A stretch of 61,262 bases of DNA. Origin: Sneathiella sp. Lineage in GTDB: Bacteria > Pseudomonadota > Alphaproteobacteria > Sneathiellales > Sneathiellaceae. The notes under the pieces are model-generated. The model was not told the origin of the DNA and made no database searches. It saw only the letters and a program-made list of their open reading frames with translations. Shown here piece after piece: positions 47,231 through 57,772 of this stretch. The translations under genes were made by a program, and so were the position numbers. Numbering within the stretch: position 1 is the stretch's first letter; every line of letters starts with the position of its first letter. Location of the stretch: assembly GCF_029233945.1 (NCBI RefSeq), contig NZ_JARGOQ010000016.1, forward strand, positions 1 to 61,262, given 5' to 3'.

Positions 47231-48451
47231 ATGGCGCGGCTGGTGATGAAATTTGGCGGCACTTCTGTTGGTACGGTGGAACGGATCAAGAATGTTGCGC
47301 ATAAAGTAAAGCGAGAAGTCGATGCCGGCCATGAGGTGGCGGTTGTCGTCTCTGCCATGTCAGGTGATACCAACAGGCTCGTCGATCTCGTGTCTGGTAT
47401 TTCCAGCCTGCATGATGCACGGGAATATGACGTGGTTGTTTCAAGCGGGGAACAGGTAACCATCGGGCTTTTATCGCTTGCGCTGCAGGATCTTGGGGTT
47501 TCTGCCCGGTCCTGGCTTGGCTGGCAGATCCCGGTGAAAACGAACGCGGTCCATAGTGCGGCGCGGATCGAGGAAATCGACTGCAGCGAGATCATCAAAC
47601 GTTTCTCAGAAAAGCAGGTGGCCGTCTGTGCGGGATTTCAAGGCGTTGGTACTGACAATCGCATAACCACGCTTGGCCGGGGTGGTTCTGATACGTCGGC
47701 GGTGGCATTGGCTGCCGCACTGGGTGCCGATCGATGTGATATCTACACAGATGTTGATGGCATCTATACCGCCGATCCGCGGATCGCGACAAAGGCGGCG
47801 AAACTTGATAAAATTACCTATGAGGAAATGCTAGAGTTGGCGTCCCTCGGCGCAAAGGTCCTGCAAACGCGATCTGTCGAGATGGCGATGAAACATCGGG
47901 TGAAGCTGCAGGTGCTGTCCAGCTTCGAAGATAAACCCGGAACATTGGTTGTAGATGAGGAAGATATTGTGGAACATCAGGTTGTAAGCGGTGTTACCTA
48001 CACCCGTGATGAGGCCAAGGTAACGCTGCAACAGGTTGCAGACAGGCCGGGTGTGGCGGCGCTTGTCTTCGGCGCGCTGGCGGATGCAAATGTCAATGTC
48101 GATATGATCGTTCAGAACGTATCGGAGGATGGCCGGGCGACGGATTTGACCTTTACGGTCGGGCAAAAAGAAATTGATCAGGCGATGGCGGTTCTGGATA
48201 AACTGAAAGGGGAAGTCTCCTGCAAGGCGATTGTCCCGGATTCAAATGTCGTCAAGGTATCGATCGTCGGCATGGGAATGCGCAGTCACGCGGGTGTTGC
48301 CAAGACAATGTTTGCCGCGTTGGCGGAAAAGGGGATCAATATCCAGGTTATCTCGACATCTGAAATCAAGGTGAGTGTGCTGCTGGCCGAGGAATATACG
48401 GAGCTCGCCGTAAGAACATTGCATACGGCGTTCGGATTGGACGCGGCGTAA
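47231..48451 (+). CDS. lysC: Aspartate kinase
   Basis: A 406-residue kinase starting the aspartate-family amino-acid pathway. The start LVMKFGGTSVG and the segments TLGRGGSDTSAVALAAAL and DVDGIYTADPR define the kinase domain (1-245). Two C-terminal ACT domains (KVTLQQVADRPGVAALVF and VKVSIVGMGMRSHAGVA) give feedback control by lysine or threonine. GGAGAGG lies upstream. No lysine riboswitch was seen in the leader. The next gene starts 1 nt after the stop. Confidence 0.96.
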   Translation: MARLVMKFGGTSVGTVERIKNVAHKVKREVDAGHEVAVVVSAMSGDTNRLVDLVSGISSLHDAREYDVVVSSGEQVTIGLLSLALQDLGVSARSWLGWQIPVKTNAVHSAARIEEIDCSEIIKRFSEKQVAVCAGFQGVGTDNRITTLGRGGSDTSAVALAAALGADRCDIYTDVDGIYTADPRIATKAAKLDKITYEEMLELASLGAKVLQTRSVEMAMKHRVKLQVLSSFEDKPGTLVVDEEDIVEHQVVSGVTYTRDEAKVTLQQVADRPGVAALVFGALADANVNVDMIVQNVSEDGRATDLTFTVGQKEIDQAMAVLDKLKGEVSCKAIVPDSNVVKVSIVGMGMRSHAGVAKTMFAALAEKGINIQVISTSEIKVSVLLAEEYTELAVRTLHTAFGLDAA

Positions 48452-48452
48452 T

Positions 48453-49496
48453 ATGGGTGATCTCGTAATAAACGGCGCAGTGAACCTGGAAACAGCCTGG
48501 GTACGCGGATGCGAGTTCCTTGGCGCGAAATACGCCATCCTTGGCGGGGCAATGTCCTGGGTATCAGAGCGTAATCTGGTGGCGGCAATCTCCAATGCCG
48601 GTGGTTTTGGGGTGATCGCCTGCGGCGCGATGACGCCCGATCTGCTGGAAACGGAAATCAAAGCGACACAGGCACTGACCGACAAGCCCTTCGGCGTCAA
48701 TCTGATTACCATGCATCCGGATCTTGATAAGTTGGTCGATGTTTGCCTGTCTCTTCACGTTGGACATGTCGTCCTCGCAGGCGGGGTGCCATCGAAGGAA
48801 ACAATCCTCAAAATCAAGGAAGGTGGCGCGAAAACCGTCTGTTTTACGCCGACCCTGGCGCTTGGGAAAAAACTTATCCGCACGGGCGCCGACGCGCTGG
48901 TCATCGAGGGGATGGAGGCGGGCGGGCATATCGGACCAGTTTCGACAAGTGTTCTGGCGCAGGAGATTCTACCGAATATTACGGATGTTCCGGTTTTTAT
49001 CGCGGGGGGTATCGGCCGAGGCGAGGCGATTGCTACGTATCTTAGGATGGGCGCGGCAGGCTGCCAGCTTGGTACCCGGTTTGTTTGCTCACATGAATCG
49101 ATTGCGCATCCGGCATTCAAAAAGGCTTTCATGCGCGCCAATGCTCGCGATGCGGTAACAACAGTGCAGGTCGATCCATTATTTCCCGTTATCCCTGTTC
49201 GCGCCCTCAATAACGAGGGGGGCAAGAAATTCATAGAAACGCAACATGAGATGATCGCAAAATATAAGTCAGGCGAAATGGACCTGGAAACTGCCCAGCT
49301 CGCCATTGAGCATTTCTGGGCCGGGGCGTTGCGCCGGGCAGTTATCGACGGCGATGTAGAGTTTGGTTCTGTCATGGCGGGCCAGAGCGTTGGCATGGTC
49401 AAGAAGGAACAATCGATAGAGGAGATTATGGAAGAACTCGTAAGCCAGGCACGGGGCTCTTTCGAAAATCATGGAGATCAAAGGGACAGTTCATAA
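48453..49496 (+). CDS. Nitronate monooxygenase-family flavoprotein
   Basis: A 347-residue FMN TIM-barrel protein of the 2-nitropropane dioxygenase/nitronate monooxygenase family. Typical blocks are AAISNAGGFGVIACGAM, KPFGVNLITMHP, VIEGMEAGGHIGPVST and VFIAGGIGRGEAIATYLRMGAAGCQLGTRF. It may detoxify nitronates such as propionate-3-nitronate, or act as a related enoyl reductase. It starts 1 nt after lysC and ends directly before ptsP, so it is in the lysC operon. Confidence 0.88.
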   Translation: MGDLVINGAVNLETAWVRGCEFLGAKYAILGGAMSWVSERNLVAAISNAGGFGVIACGAMTPDLLETEIKATQALTDKPFGVNLITMHPDLDKLVDVCLSLHVGHVVLAGGVPSKETILKIKEGGAKTVCFTPTLALGKKLIRTGADALVIEGMEAGGHIGPVSTSVLAQEILPNITDVPVFIAGGIGRGEAIATYLRMGAAGCQLGTRFVCSHESIAHPAFKKAFMRANARDAVTTVQVDPLFPVIPVRALNNEGGKKFIETQHEMIAKYKSGEMDLETAQLAIEHFWAGALRRAVIDGDVEFGSVMAGQSVGMVKKEQSIEEIMEELVSQARGSFENHGDQRDSS

Positions 49497-51761
49497 ATGA
49501 GCGGTCTGGGGATCAGTGCACCAAGATTGCTGCTACGCAAGCTCCACCAGGTTATGGCGGGGCATGGCGATGCGGAACAGCGTCTAAATGAGATTGTTAG
49601 ACTGATCGCCGGTAATATGATCGCCGAAGTTTGCTCCTGTTATCTGCGTCGTGCAGGGGACGTGCTTGAGCTTTACGCAACCGAAGGCCTCAAGAAGAAT
49701 TCTGTCCATCAGACCCGCCTGCGTTTTGGCGAAGGCCTCGTCGGTGATATCGCGGCGCGCGCGCGCCCTCTTAATCTGTCGGATGCGCAGTCACACCCGC
49801 AATTTGCCTATCGTCCGGAAACAGGTGAGGAGGAATATCATTCCCTGCTTGGCACGCCAATCTTGCGCGGCGGGCGGGTTATCGGCGTGCTGGCTGTTCA
49901 GAACAGAACGCGGCGATCCTACACTGACGAGGAAGTAGAAGCGCTGCAGACGGTTGCCATGGTCGTGGCGGAGCTTGTTAGCTCTGAACAGATGGTGGCC
50001 TCGACGGAATTTTCGGATGCCGCTGGAAACGCCACATTACCGCATCATATTAACGGACGTGTGCTGGCGGAAGGGTTGGGTGCAGGTGTTGCGCTGCTTC
50101 ACGAACCCCGGATCGAGGTCGTTCATGCAATCTCGAGCAATCGCGCGATGGAGATGGCCAGACTAAATTCCGCCGTCAATGCCCTGCAAAGCTCTGTCGA
50201 CAAGCTGCTGATTGCCACAAACACACTCTTCAAGGATGAATCGAAGGAAATTTTTGAAGCCTATAAAATGTTCGCCCATGACAAGGGCTGGCTGAAAAAA
50301 TTGCAGGAGGCTGTTAATAGCGGCTTGACCGCCGAAGCCGCGATCAAACGTGTTCAGGACGACACACGTGCCCGGATGAAGGAAATTACCGATCCATACC
50401 TTCGTGAGCGTTTGTCGGAACTCGATGATCTTGCAAATCGGCTCTATCTGCATCTTGATGGGCGATCGCAAATTGATCGGCGCAATCTTGAAAAGGATAC
50501 GGTCGTGGTTGCGCGCAATATGGGAGCGGCCGAATTGCTCGACTATGATCGCCGCCGCCTGAAGGCTGTCGTGCTGGCGGAAGGGACGCGATCCAGTCAT
50601 GTTGCGATTGTGGCGCGGGCCCTAGGCGTACCGGTAGTTGGCCAGTGCGCGGATGTGCGTGATAACGTGGAGCAAGGGGATTTGATGCTCGTCGACGGGG
50701 AGCATGGCCAGGTATTCCTGCGCCCCGGGGATGATGTCCGGCAGGCGTTTTCCCGCAGCCAGCGTCAGCGCGCGCAGCAGCAGGCAAAATACGCGGCACT
50801 CCGTGATAAGCCTAATATTTCAAAGGATGGTGTGCCGCTCAAGCTGAATGTGAATGCCGGACTGCTCATTGATATCGATCATTTTCCGGAATTAGGGGCC
50901 GATGGAATTGGTCTATTTCGAACCGAGCTGCAATTTATGGTTCGTTCCCAGATGCCGAAGGTTGACGAACAGACGGAGCTTTATTCGCGTGTTCTGGACA
51001 AAATGGACAAAAAACCGGTCGTCTTTCGTACGCTTGATATCGGTGGGGACAAACTTCTGCCGTATCTCAAGACCAAACCAGAAGAAAACCCGGCGCTTGG
51101 TTGGCGCGCTATTCGGATCGGGCTTGACCGACCGGCTCTCTTGCGTAGCCAGCTTCGGGCTCTGGTACAGGCTGCGGCTGGCCGTGAACTGTCATTGATG
51201 TTTCCGATGATTGCGGAAGTGGCGGAGTTTCAGGAAGCGAAACTCCTCCTCAATAAGGAGCTGACGCGAGCCGCGCAACGCAAAGACGGGCCGCCGACGA
51301 AGGTAAATGTTGGCACTATGATTGAGGTTCCCTCAATTGTCTGGCAGTTGCCGCATTTGTTGAAGGAAGTTGATTTTATCTCTGTTGGATCAAATGACTT
51401 AATGCAATTTTTCTTTGCGGTTGATCGCGGCAATCCCAAGGTAAGCGACCGCTATGATACGTTAAGCCCAAGTCTTTTGCTGCTTCTACGTAATATCGCG
51501 GAACATTGCGAGCAGGCAGGTAAGCCATTTGCTATCTGTGGTGATATCGCCGGCCGTCCTCTTGAAGCGATGGCGTTGCTCGGTTTGGGATATCGGAATT
51601 TTTCCATGTCGTCTGAAACCCTCGGGCGGGTGAAGGAGATGGCCTTGAGCGCAGATATCAGTAAACTGCAGAATTTTGTCCGGGGGCTGTGTCAATCCCG
51701 GGATCATTCGGTGCGCGATCAGCTGCGCGCCTTTGCCCGGGATCATTCAATAATAATATAG
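49497..51761 (+). CDS. ptsP: PTS enzyme I-Ntr, phosphoenolpyruvate-protein phosphotransferase
   Basis: A 754-residue regulatory phosphotransferase. A GAF domain (about 20-165; LRFGEGLVGDIAARARPLNL) is followed by the enzyme I N-terminal domain, the swivelling phospho-His domain with His368 (EGTRSSHVAIVARALGVP) and the PEP-binding barrel (GLFRTELQFM, FRTLDIGGDK, VGSNDLMQFFFAVDRGN). It phosphorylates NPr and EIIA-Ntr, linking nitrogen state to cell regulation. Its start directly follows the stop of the upstream gene. Confidence 0.95.
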   Translation: MSGLGISAPRLLLRKLHQVMAGHGDAEQRLNEIVRLIAGNMIAEVCSCYLRRAGDVLELYATEGLKKNSVHQTRLRFGEGLVGDIAARARPLNLSDAQSHPQFAYRPETGEEEYHSLLGTPILRGGRVIGVLAVQNRTRRSYTDEEVEALQTVAMVVAELVSSEQMVASTEFSDAAGNATLPHHINGRVLAEGLGAGVALLHEPRIEVVHAISSNRAMEMARLNSAVNALQSSVDKLLIATNTLFKDESKEIFEAYKMFAHDKGWLKKLQEAVNSGLTAEAAIKRVQDDTRARMKEITDPYLRERLSELDDLANRLYLHLDGRSQIDRRNLEKDTVVVARNMGAAELLDYDRRRLKAVVLAEGTRSSHVAIVARALGVPVVGQCADVRDNVEQGDLMLVDGEHGQVFLRPGDDVRQAFSRSQRQRAQQQAKYAALRDKPNISKDGVPLKLNVNAGLLIDIDHFPELGADGIGLFRTELQFMVRSQMPKVDEQTELYSRVLDKMDKKPVVFRTLDIGGDKLLPYLKTKPEENPALGWRAIRIGLDRPALLRSQLRALVQAAAGRELSLMFPMIAEVAEFQEAKLLLNKELTRAAQRKDGPPTKVNVGTMIEVPSIVWQLPHLLKEVDFISVGSNDLMQFFFAVDRGNPKVSDRYDTLSPSLLLLLRNIAEHCEQAGKPFAICGDIAGRPLEAMALLGLGYRNFSMSSETLGRVKEMALSADISKLQNFVRGLCQSRDHSVRDQLRAFARDHSIII

Positions 51762-51843
51762 AGATTGAACTTTCCTTATTTTCGCCGATAATGGCGGATA
51801 AGCTGTTGAGACGAGTTAATTAACGGTAATTTGGCATTCCATT

Positions 51844-53262
51844 ATGGCGAAAGACAGCAACCGACGAGATGTCGTAACACAGCCTAACCTGTTCGGCAGA
51901 AATGCGTCCAAGGGAAACAGGCTGTCGTTAAAGACCCCCGAAGAGAATAACGATCAACCGGAAGCGGAGGATGGCCCGCTTTCTGTCGGCACTCAGCTGC
52001 GTGATGCACGAGAAGCAAAAGGGCTTTCCCTGCATCAGGTTGCAGATATTCTACGGCTTCGTGCAAGTCAGGTTCATGCGCTGGAAGAAGGTAACTTCAA
52101 CAGCCTGCCAGGCCAGACATTTGTGACCGGCTTTTTGCGATCCTATGCGAATTTACTCGATCTCGACGCGGTGGCGATTGTCGAACTCTACAAGAATGAG
52201 GAAGGTGGCGGATTGCATGTGCAATCCCTCGCATTTCCGGAACCCTCTTCCGGCGGACGTATCCCGGGCGCAGGTATCATGCTTGGGACATTTGTCGTCG
52301 CACTGATCCTGCTGGCTGGCTGGTTCTTGTATCAGGAAAGCGAAAGTCTTGATTTCGAGCGCGTTGCGGAATTGCCGGAGCATCTGGTGAGCAAAATTCG
52401 CGATCTTGGCGAGACCTCACCTGAAAATGCGGCAGGAGACCCCAGCGTCGACAGTGTCACCATGAACCAGAAGAATTCATCCGAAAGCCCTGTTATAGCT
52501 GTGATAGAGGCCCCTGAAGCCAAGTCCGAAGAAAATACTGCTCCCGAAAGTGAGAATGTCGCGGCGTTAAGCGAAAATGAAACATCCTCAGAAGAGAGCG
52601 CCGCGACAGACAATCTTGAAGAAACGAACAAGACTGCAAACCCGGAGACGGAACTTGTAGAAAGTTCTTCGACTGCCATGGCGTCGGAGAGTAACAGTGC
52701 GGCTTCATCACCTGAAGAGATGGCGGCGGTTGACACGTCGACGGCAGAGGATGAAACGACGTCAGCATCCGCAGTGGAAGCACCGCAAAATCCCGTGACC
52801 CGTGAAACACAAGCCGCCACAGTGGCAGAGGCAACGGAGCAGCAAACGACTACGCCGGAAACGCCTCAACCAGCACCGGAGACTTCCACCAGCTATCCGC
52901 AAGACAAGTTGGACACAGCCACCGCCGCGCAACTCCAGACAGCAGATACGCCCGAAAATCCGTTGCCGCGGACATTTGGTGTTGAAAATACGGACGCTCG
53001 CGTCGTTGTTCGCGCAACGGAGGAAAGCTGGATTGAGGTCAAGGCGACAGATGAAAATCCTGTCCTCTCCAGAGTGCTCAAACCGGGGGACGTCTATATG
53101 GCGCCGAATGAGCCGGATCTTATCCTCACTACGGGAAATGCCGGCGGACTTGAAATCCGGGTGGATGGTAAAGAGATTAAGGCTCTCGGCGGGGCTGGGA
53201 CGATTTTGCGTGAAGTCCCGTTGGTTGCGGAGAGCCTGCTTGAAAATACCGGTTTACAATAG
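51844..53262 (+). CDS. RodZ-like helix-turn-helix membrane protein
   Basis: A 472-residue protein with a RodZ-type order: cytoplasmic HTH (about 50-115; LRDAREAKGLSLHQVADILRL, then FVTGFLRSYANLLDLD), one membrane segment (GIMLGTFVVALILLAGWFLY, about 140-160), a long Ser/Glu/Thr/Ala-rich periplasmic linker (about 195-365) and a C-terminal DUF4115 domain (VVRATEESWIEVKATDENPVL). RodZ links MreB to the cell-wall elongation machine. The linker is unusually long and of low complexity. It is encoded before ispG, a frequent arrangement. Confidence 0.88.
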   Translation: MAKDSNRRDVVTQPNLFGRNASKGNRLSLKTPEENNDQPEAEDGPLSVGTQLRDAREAKGLSLHQVADILRLRASQVHALEEGNFNSLPGQTFVTGFLRSYANLLDLDAVAIVELYKNEEGGGLHVQSLAFPEPSSGGRIPGAGIMLGTFVVALILLAGWFLYQESESLDFERVAELPEHLVSKIRDLGETSPENAAGDPSVDSVTMNQKNSSESPVIAVIEAPEAKSEENTAPESENVAALSENETSSEESAATDNLEETNKTANPETELVESSSTAMASESNSAASSPEEMAAVDTSTAEDETTSASAVEAPQNPVTRETQAATVAEATEQQTTTPETPQPAPETSTSYPQDKLDTATAAQLQTADTPENPLPRTFGVENTDARVVVRATEESWIEVKATDENPVLSRVLKPGDVYMAPNEPDLILTTGNAGGLEIRVDGKEIKALGGAGTILREVPLVAESLLENTGLQ

Positions 53263-53387
53263 CTGAGATTTTCAGGTTGAAAAACCGACAACAATTGTAT
53301 CACTTGTAATTTCTGCGATTTGCAGCCATTTTAGGCGAAATTCGCGACAGCGGCTTTTTTTGACGCTAATTTAAAAAGTATGATCCC

Positions 53388-54533
53388 ATGAGCATCAGAC
53401 CTTACCGAGAGATTATCCGCCGGAAATCGCGTCAGATTTTTGTCGGCGATGTGCCTGTTGGCGGCGACGCACCTATAACGGTGCAGTCGATGACCAATAC
53501 CCTGACGTCCGACGCCAAGGCAACCATAGGGCAGATTCATGCGCTGGAGGAAGCGGGTGCGGACATGGTCCGGGTTTCCTGCCCGGATGAGGCGAGCACA
53601 GCCGCGCTTAAGGAAATTATCCGGGAAACAAGCGTTCCCATTATCGCCGATATCCATTTCCATCATAAACGTGGCATTGAGGCGGCGGAGGCGGGCGCGG
53701 CCTGTCTCAGGATCAATCCTGGTAATATTGGCTCGGCTGATCGTGTACGGGATGTGGTCAAGGCTGCGGTCGATCATAACTGTTCCATGCGGATCGGGGT
53801 AAATGCCGGTAGCCTTGAGCGCGAACTGCTGGAGAAATATGGCGAACCCTGCCCGGAAGCGATGGTAGAATCCGCCATGAACCACGCCCGTATTCTTGAA
53901 GATAATGATTTCTTCAATTTCAAGATCAGCGTGAAGGCGTCCGATGTTTTCCTGTCTGTCGCAGCTTATCAGGGGCTGGCGGAGGTATGCGATTATCCGC
54001 TCCACCTCGGTATTACAGAGGCTGGCGGATTGTCCTCCGGTACGGTGAAATCCTCTATCGGCCTTGGCATGCTGCTCTGGTCGGGGATTGGCGATACAAT
54101 CCGTGTGTCCCTTTCGGCCGATCCAGTTGAGGAAATAAAGGCTGGCTATGAAATCCTGAAAAGCCTCGGGCTGCGCCGTCGGGGTGTGACGATTATTTCC
54201 TGTCCCTCCTGCGCGCGGCAGGCCTTTCCCGTGATCAAAACGGTTGAGTTGCTGGAAGAGCGGCTGGCGCATATTCAGACACCGCTCACCCTCTCGATTA
54301 TTGGTTGTGTCGTCAATGGCCCGGGGGAAGCGCGGGAGACCGATATCGGTCTGACGGGGGGCGGCAAGGATAATCATATGGTTTACTTGAGCGGCGTTAC
54401 GGACCATAAAGTGGCGACCGGGGATATGGTGGATCATATTGTCGGACTGGTCGAAGCAAAAGCCGCTGAGCTGGAGGCCCTAGACGAAAGCGGCGATATG
54501 ACTGAAACCCACGCTGCCAAGCGCATCGCCTGA
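53388..54533 (+). CDS. ispG: 4-hydroxy-3-methylbut-2-enyl-diphosphate synthase
   Basis: A 381-residue [4Fe-4S] enzyme of the methylerythritol phosphate pathway to isoprenoids. The start [28 protein letters not shown] is characteristic. Cluster ligands are Cys272 and Cys275 ([12 protein letters not shown]) and Cys307 ([10 protein letters not shown]), with Glu314 in the same block. It makes HMBPP using two electrons from flavodoxin or ferredoxin. It follows the RodZ-like gene after 125 nt and precedes hisS by 37 nt. Confidence 0.96.
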   Translation: MSIRPYREIIRRKSRQIFVGDVPVGGDAPITVQSMTNTLTSDAKATIGQIHALEEAGADMVRVSCPDEASTAALKEIIRETSVPIIADIHFHHKRGIEAAEAGAACLRINPGNIGSADRVRDVVKAAVDHNCSMRIGVNAGSLERELLEKYGEPCPEAMVESAMNHARILEDNDFFNFKISVKASDVFLSVAAYQGLAEVCDYPLHLGITEAGGLSSGTVKSSIGLGMLLWSGIGDTIRVSLSADPVEEIKAGYEILKSLGLRRRGVTIISCPSCARQAFPVIKTVELLEERLAHIQTPLTLSIIGCVVNGPGEARETDIGLTGGGKDNHMVYLSGVTDHKVATGDMVDHIVGLVEAKAAELEALDESGDMTETHAAKRIA

Positions 54534-54570
54534 TCCCACCTGAGAAGAAATTACAAGACGGAGAAAAGAC

Positions 54571-55815
54571 GTGTCCTTACCACAGCCAGTCCGCGGCACC
54601 CATGACCTGTTGCCCGAGGATTTTGCGCGCCATGCCCATGTGCAGGCGACTGCGCGGGAAATGGCGGCACGCTTTGGCTATGCGGAAATGGCAACGCCGA
54701 TTTTCGAGTTTACAGAGGTTTTTGCGCGCACAATGGGCGAAAGTTCCGATGTGGTGTCGAAGGAAATGTATTCCTTTGAAAGCCGGAGCGGGGAAAGCAT
54801 GACGCTGCGGCCTGAATATACCGCCGGGATATGCCGCGCTTTTATCAGCAACGGGCTGCAGCAGAATGTGCCGTTCAAGGTATTCGCGGCGGGTCCGATG
54901 TTCCGCTATGAACGCCCGCAGAAAGGCCGACAACGGCAGTTTCACCAGATCGATGTGGAATGTATCGGTGCGGCAGAGGCCAAGGCGGACATAGAGGTGA
55001 TTGCCATTGGGGCGTCAATACTTGGTGCGCTCGGTGTGATGCAGGATTGCTCTCTTGAGATTAATACCCTCGGAGATCAGGAAAGCCGACAGGCTTATCG
55101 CACGGCGCTCGTCGAGTATTTCAGCGCTCATAAATCGAGCCTCTCCAAGGACAGCCTGGAACGGCTGGAGCGCAATCCGCTTCGCATTCTTGATAGTAAG
55201 GACAAGGACGATCGGGTTCTCGTCGAAAAGGCGCCCCTGTTCAATGACTATCTCAACAGTTATTCGAGTGACTTCTTTGCCGAGGTGCTGGAAGGGTTAT
55301 CGCTACTCGGGATTGACTATTCGCTCAATCGACGACTGGTGCGCGGGCTGGATTATTATACCCATACCGCCTTTGAATTCGTGACCACGGCGCTGGGTGC
55401 GCAAGGGGCGGTGATCGCCGGTGGACGCTATGACGGACTGATCGAAACATTGGGCGGCAAACCAACCCCGGGGATCGGATGGGCCGGCGGCATTGAGCGT
55501 CTTGCCATGCTGATCGGAGATGTACCTGCATCGATACGCCCTATCGCTATCATTCCGGTCGGTGACGCGGCGGAATCCGTTGCCGCAAAGCTAGCCCATC
55601 GACTACGGCAAGACGGGCATAGCATTGAAATGGCCTTCAAGGGCAATGTCGGCAAGCGCATGAAACGGGCAAACAAATTAAATGCTCGTGCGGCCGTTCT
55701 TATCGGTGAAGATGAGCTTGCCCGAAACGTCTGCACCCTTCGTGATCTAGATCAGGGCGAGCAGAGCGAAGTCGCTTTGTCGGATATTTCCGCAGCGCTT
55801 GGCGCGCTCAGTTAA
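54571..55815 (+). CDS. hisS: Histidyl-tRNA synthetase
   Basis: A 414-residue class II aminoacyl-tRNA synthetase. Motif 2 is visible as MFRYERPQKGRQRQFHQIDVE, the His-specific block as LVRGLDYYTHTAFEF, motif 3 as GIGWAGGIERLAML, and the C-terminal anticodon-binding domain follows from about residue 325. GTG at 54571 is the start, with GGAGA upstream. It lies between ispG and prfA, a common alphaproteobacterial order. Confidence 0.95.
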   Translation: MSLPQPVRGTHDLLPEDFARHAHVQATAREMAARFGYAEMATPIFEFTEVFARTMGESSDVVSKEMYSFESRSGESMTLRPEYTAGICRAFISNGLQQNVPFKVFAAGPMFRYERPQKGRQRQFHQIDVECIGAAEAKADIEVIAIGASILGALGVMQDCSLEINTLGDQESRQAYRTALVEYFSAHKSSLSKDSLERLERNPLRILDSKDKDDRVLVEKAPLFNDYLNSYSSDFFAEVLEGLSLLGIDYSLNRRLVRGLDYYTHTAFEFVTTALGAQGAVIAGGRYDGLIETLGGKPTPGIGWAGGIERLAMLIGDVPASIRPIAIIPVGDAAESVAAKLAHRLRQDGHSIEMAFKGNVGKRMKRANKLNARAAVLIGEDELARNVCTLRDLDQGEQSEVALSDISAALGALS

Positions 55816-55824
55816 GGTCAGAAT

Positions 55825-56913
55825 ATGCTTCCCGAAGATAAGCTCAAAATGATTCAGGCCCGCTCCGAGGAGCTGGAGGCCGCTATGTCCGGCGAAATGG
55901 GCGAGGTGGCGCCGGATGATTTTGTGCGGATGAGCCGGGAATATTCAGAGATAAAACCGCTGGTCGAGGCGATCCAGAACTATCAATCCACCCGTAGCGA
56001 ACTCGGCGATCTTGAAGAAATGCTCGAAAGTGATGACACGGACGCGGAAATGAAGGAGATGGCGGAGCTGGAGATTGAGGAGCTTAAAACACGAATTCCC
56101 GACCTTGAGCATTCCATCAAGCTGCAACTACTCCCAAAAGATGACGCGGACGAGAAAAACGCCATTCTGGAAATTCGCGCTGGCACAGGCGGGGAGGAGG
56201 CGGCGCTTTTCGCGGGCGATCTTTACCGGATGTATCAGCGCTATGCCGAAGGTCAGGGCTGGAAATGTGAAACCATGTCATTTTCAGAATCCGATCTTGG
56301 CGGGGTTAAGGAAGTGGTCGTCAAGGTGACAGGGCGGAATGTCTTCGCCAATCTCAAATTTGAATCCGGCGTGCATCGGGTGCAGCGCGTGCCCGAGACG
56401 GAAACCGGTGGGCGGATCCATACATCCGCCGCGACGGTGGCGGTTCTGCCTGAGGCAGAAGAGGTCGACGTGCAAATTGCCGATAGCGATATCCGGGTTG
56501 ATATTTTCCGCGCGTCCGGTCCGGGTGGCCAGTCCGTTAATACGACAGACTCAGCGGTGCGTATTACCCATATTCCAACAGGCATCGTCGTGCAGCAGCA
56601 GGACGAGAAGTCTCAGCACAAGAACAAGGCAAAGGCGATGAGTGTACTGCGGTCGCGCATTTATGAGGCGCAGCGGGCAGCACTGGCAGCAGAGAGATCT
56701 GCGGATAGAAAAGGGCAAGTCGGTTCGGGCGACCGATCAGAGCGCATCCGAACCTATAATTTCCCGCAAGGACGCGTGACGGATCACCGAATTAACCTCA
56801 CCCTCTATAAGCTTGATAAGGTGCTGACGGGCGAAGCTCTTGGTGAAGTGATCGAGGCACTGATCTCGGAGGATCAGGCGGCGCTGCTCGCTGAAATCGA
56901 GGGTGGCGATTAA
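55825..56913 (+). CDS. prfA: Peptide chain release factor 1
   Basis: A 362-residue class I release factor for UAA and UAG. The GGQ motif is at residues 234-236 (SGPGGQSVN), and the codon-recognition loop reads [14 protein letters not shown]. The downstream segment [16 protein letters not shown] is conserved. It starts 9 nt after hisS. The modifying enzyme PrmC is encoded directly downstream, so the factor and its methylase are co-expressed. Confidence 0.96.
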   Translation: MLPEDKLKMIQARSEELEAAMSGEMGEVAPDDFVRMSREYSEIKPLVEAIQNYQSTRSELGDLEEMLESDDTDAEMKEMAELEIEELKTRIPDLEHSIKLQLLPKDDADEKNAILEIRAGTGGEEAALFAGDLYRMYQRYAEGQGWKCETMSFSESDLGGVKEVVVKVTGRNVFANLKFESGVHRVQRVPETETGGRIHTSAATVAVLPEAEEVDVQIADSDIRVDIFRASGPGGQSVNTTDSAVRITHIPTGIVVQQQDEKSQHKNKAKAMSVLRSRIYEAQRAALAAERSADRKGQVGSGDRSERIRTYNFPQGRVTDHRINLTLYKLDKVLTGEALGEVIEALISEDQAALLAEIEGGD

Positions 56914-56917
56914 CCCG

Positions 56918-57772
56918 ATGGCGGCGTCCCTTCGATCATTGGTGCATGAGGCCAGTGGCATATTGCGGCAGGCTGATGTAAGCGATGTGAAGCGGGATGC
57001 CTCCCTCCTCTTGGCGTATGTCCTAAATGAGGATGTAGGATATCTTTACCGGGAGCCGGATCGCCGACTGACCGAGGAGGAGACGCGGACGTTCAAGCAG
57101 CTAGTTGAGCGCCGCGCGGCGCGGGAGCCGCTTTCCCATTTGACAGGGCATCGGGAGTTCTGGAGCCTTGATTTCCTGGTAAGCGGAGATGTTCTGGACC
57201 CGAGACCCGATAGCGAAACCCTGATTGAAGCTGTGCTGTTATCGCGAAGCCAAGGATTTAAGCCGCAGCGTGTGCTGGATCTCGGGACGGGAAGCGGCTG
57301 CTTGCTGCTGACGATTTTGAGCGAGATACCATCGGCGACAGGCATTGGAGTTGATCTTAGCGACGCTGCCCTTGCCATTGCGCAGGAGAATGCGCGTCGG
57401 TTGGGCATAAAGGCCCGCGCTGAATTCCATCGCGGCAGTTGGGATATCGATCTTGGGGAAAAATTCGACCTTGTGATCAGCAATCCCCCCTATATCCTGA
57501 CGGGAGCTCTGGCGGATCTTCAGCCGGAAGTGCGTGATTTTGAGCCGCATCTTGCACTGGACGGAGGAGTGGATGGCCTCGATTGTTATCGGAACATTCT
57601 TTCCAATATCCGGAATATTTTGCGCTCTGGTGGCCAATTGGTGTTCGAAGTCGGTATCGGTCAGGCCCCGGATGTGGGGAAAATGATGGAAAAGGCCGGG
57701 TTCTCATCGCCGCAATTTCATAAGGATATCGGGGCTATTGAACGATGTGTATCGGCTATTCTGCGAGATTAG
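56918..57772 (+). CDS. prmC: Release factor glutamine methyltransferase
   Basis: A 284-residue SAM-dependent enzyme that methylates the GGQ Gln of release factors. Motif I is VLDLGTGSGCLLLTIL, and the substrate-binding NPPY motif starts at residue 189 (ISNPPYILTG). ATG 56918 gives a 4-nt gap from prfA; a GTG at 56903 would overlap prfA by 11 nt. The following 243 nt to the DUF4167 gene contain no gene; they hold a 10-bp palindrome TCAGGCCTGA near 57890 and AT-rich likely promoter sequence. Confidence 0.95.
   Translation: MAASLRSLVHEASGILRQADVSDVKRDASLLLAYVLNEDVGYLYREPDRRLTEEETRTFKQLVERRAAREPLSHLTGHREFWSLDFLVSGDVLDPRPDSETLIEAVLLSRSQGFKPQRVLDLGTGSGCLLLTILSEIPSATGIGVDLSDAALAIAQENARRLGIKARAEFHRGSWDIDLGEKFDLVISNPPYILTGALADLQPEVRDFEPHLALDGGVDGLDCYRNILSNIRNILRSGGQLVFEVGIGQAPDVGKMMEKAGFSSPQFHKDIGAIERCVSAILRD

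Noticed and set aside
53331-54437. 368-codon minus-strand frame opposite ispG
   Set aside because: IspG is unmistakable on the plus strand, including all cluster ligands.
55825-56913. Release factor 1 recognition loop reads PET and not PAT or PVT
   Set aside because: The middle residue of this tripeptide varies and the rest of the loop is standard, so it is not evidence of altered stop-codon use.
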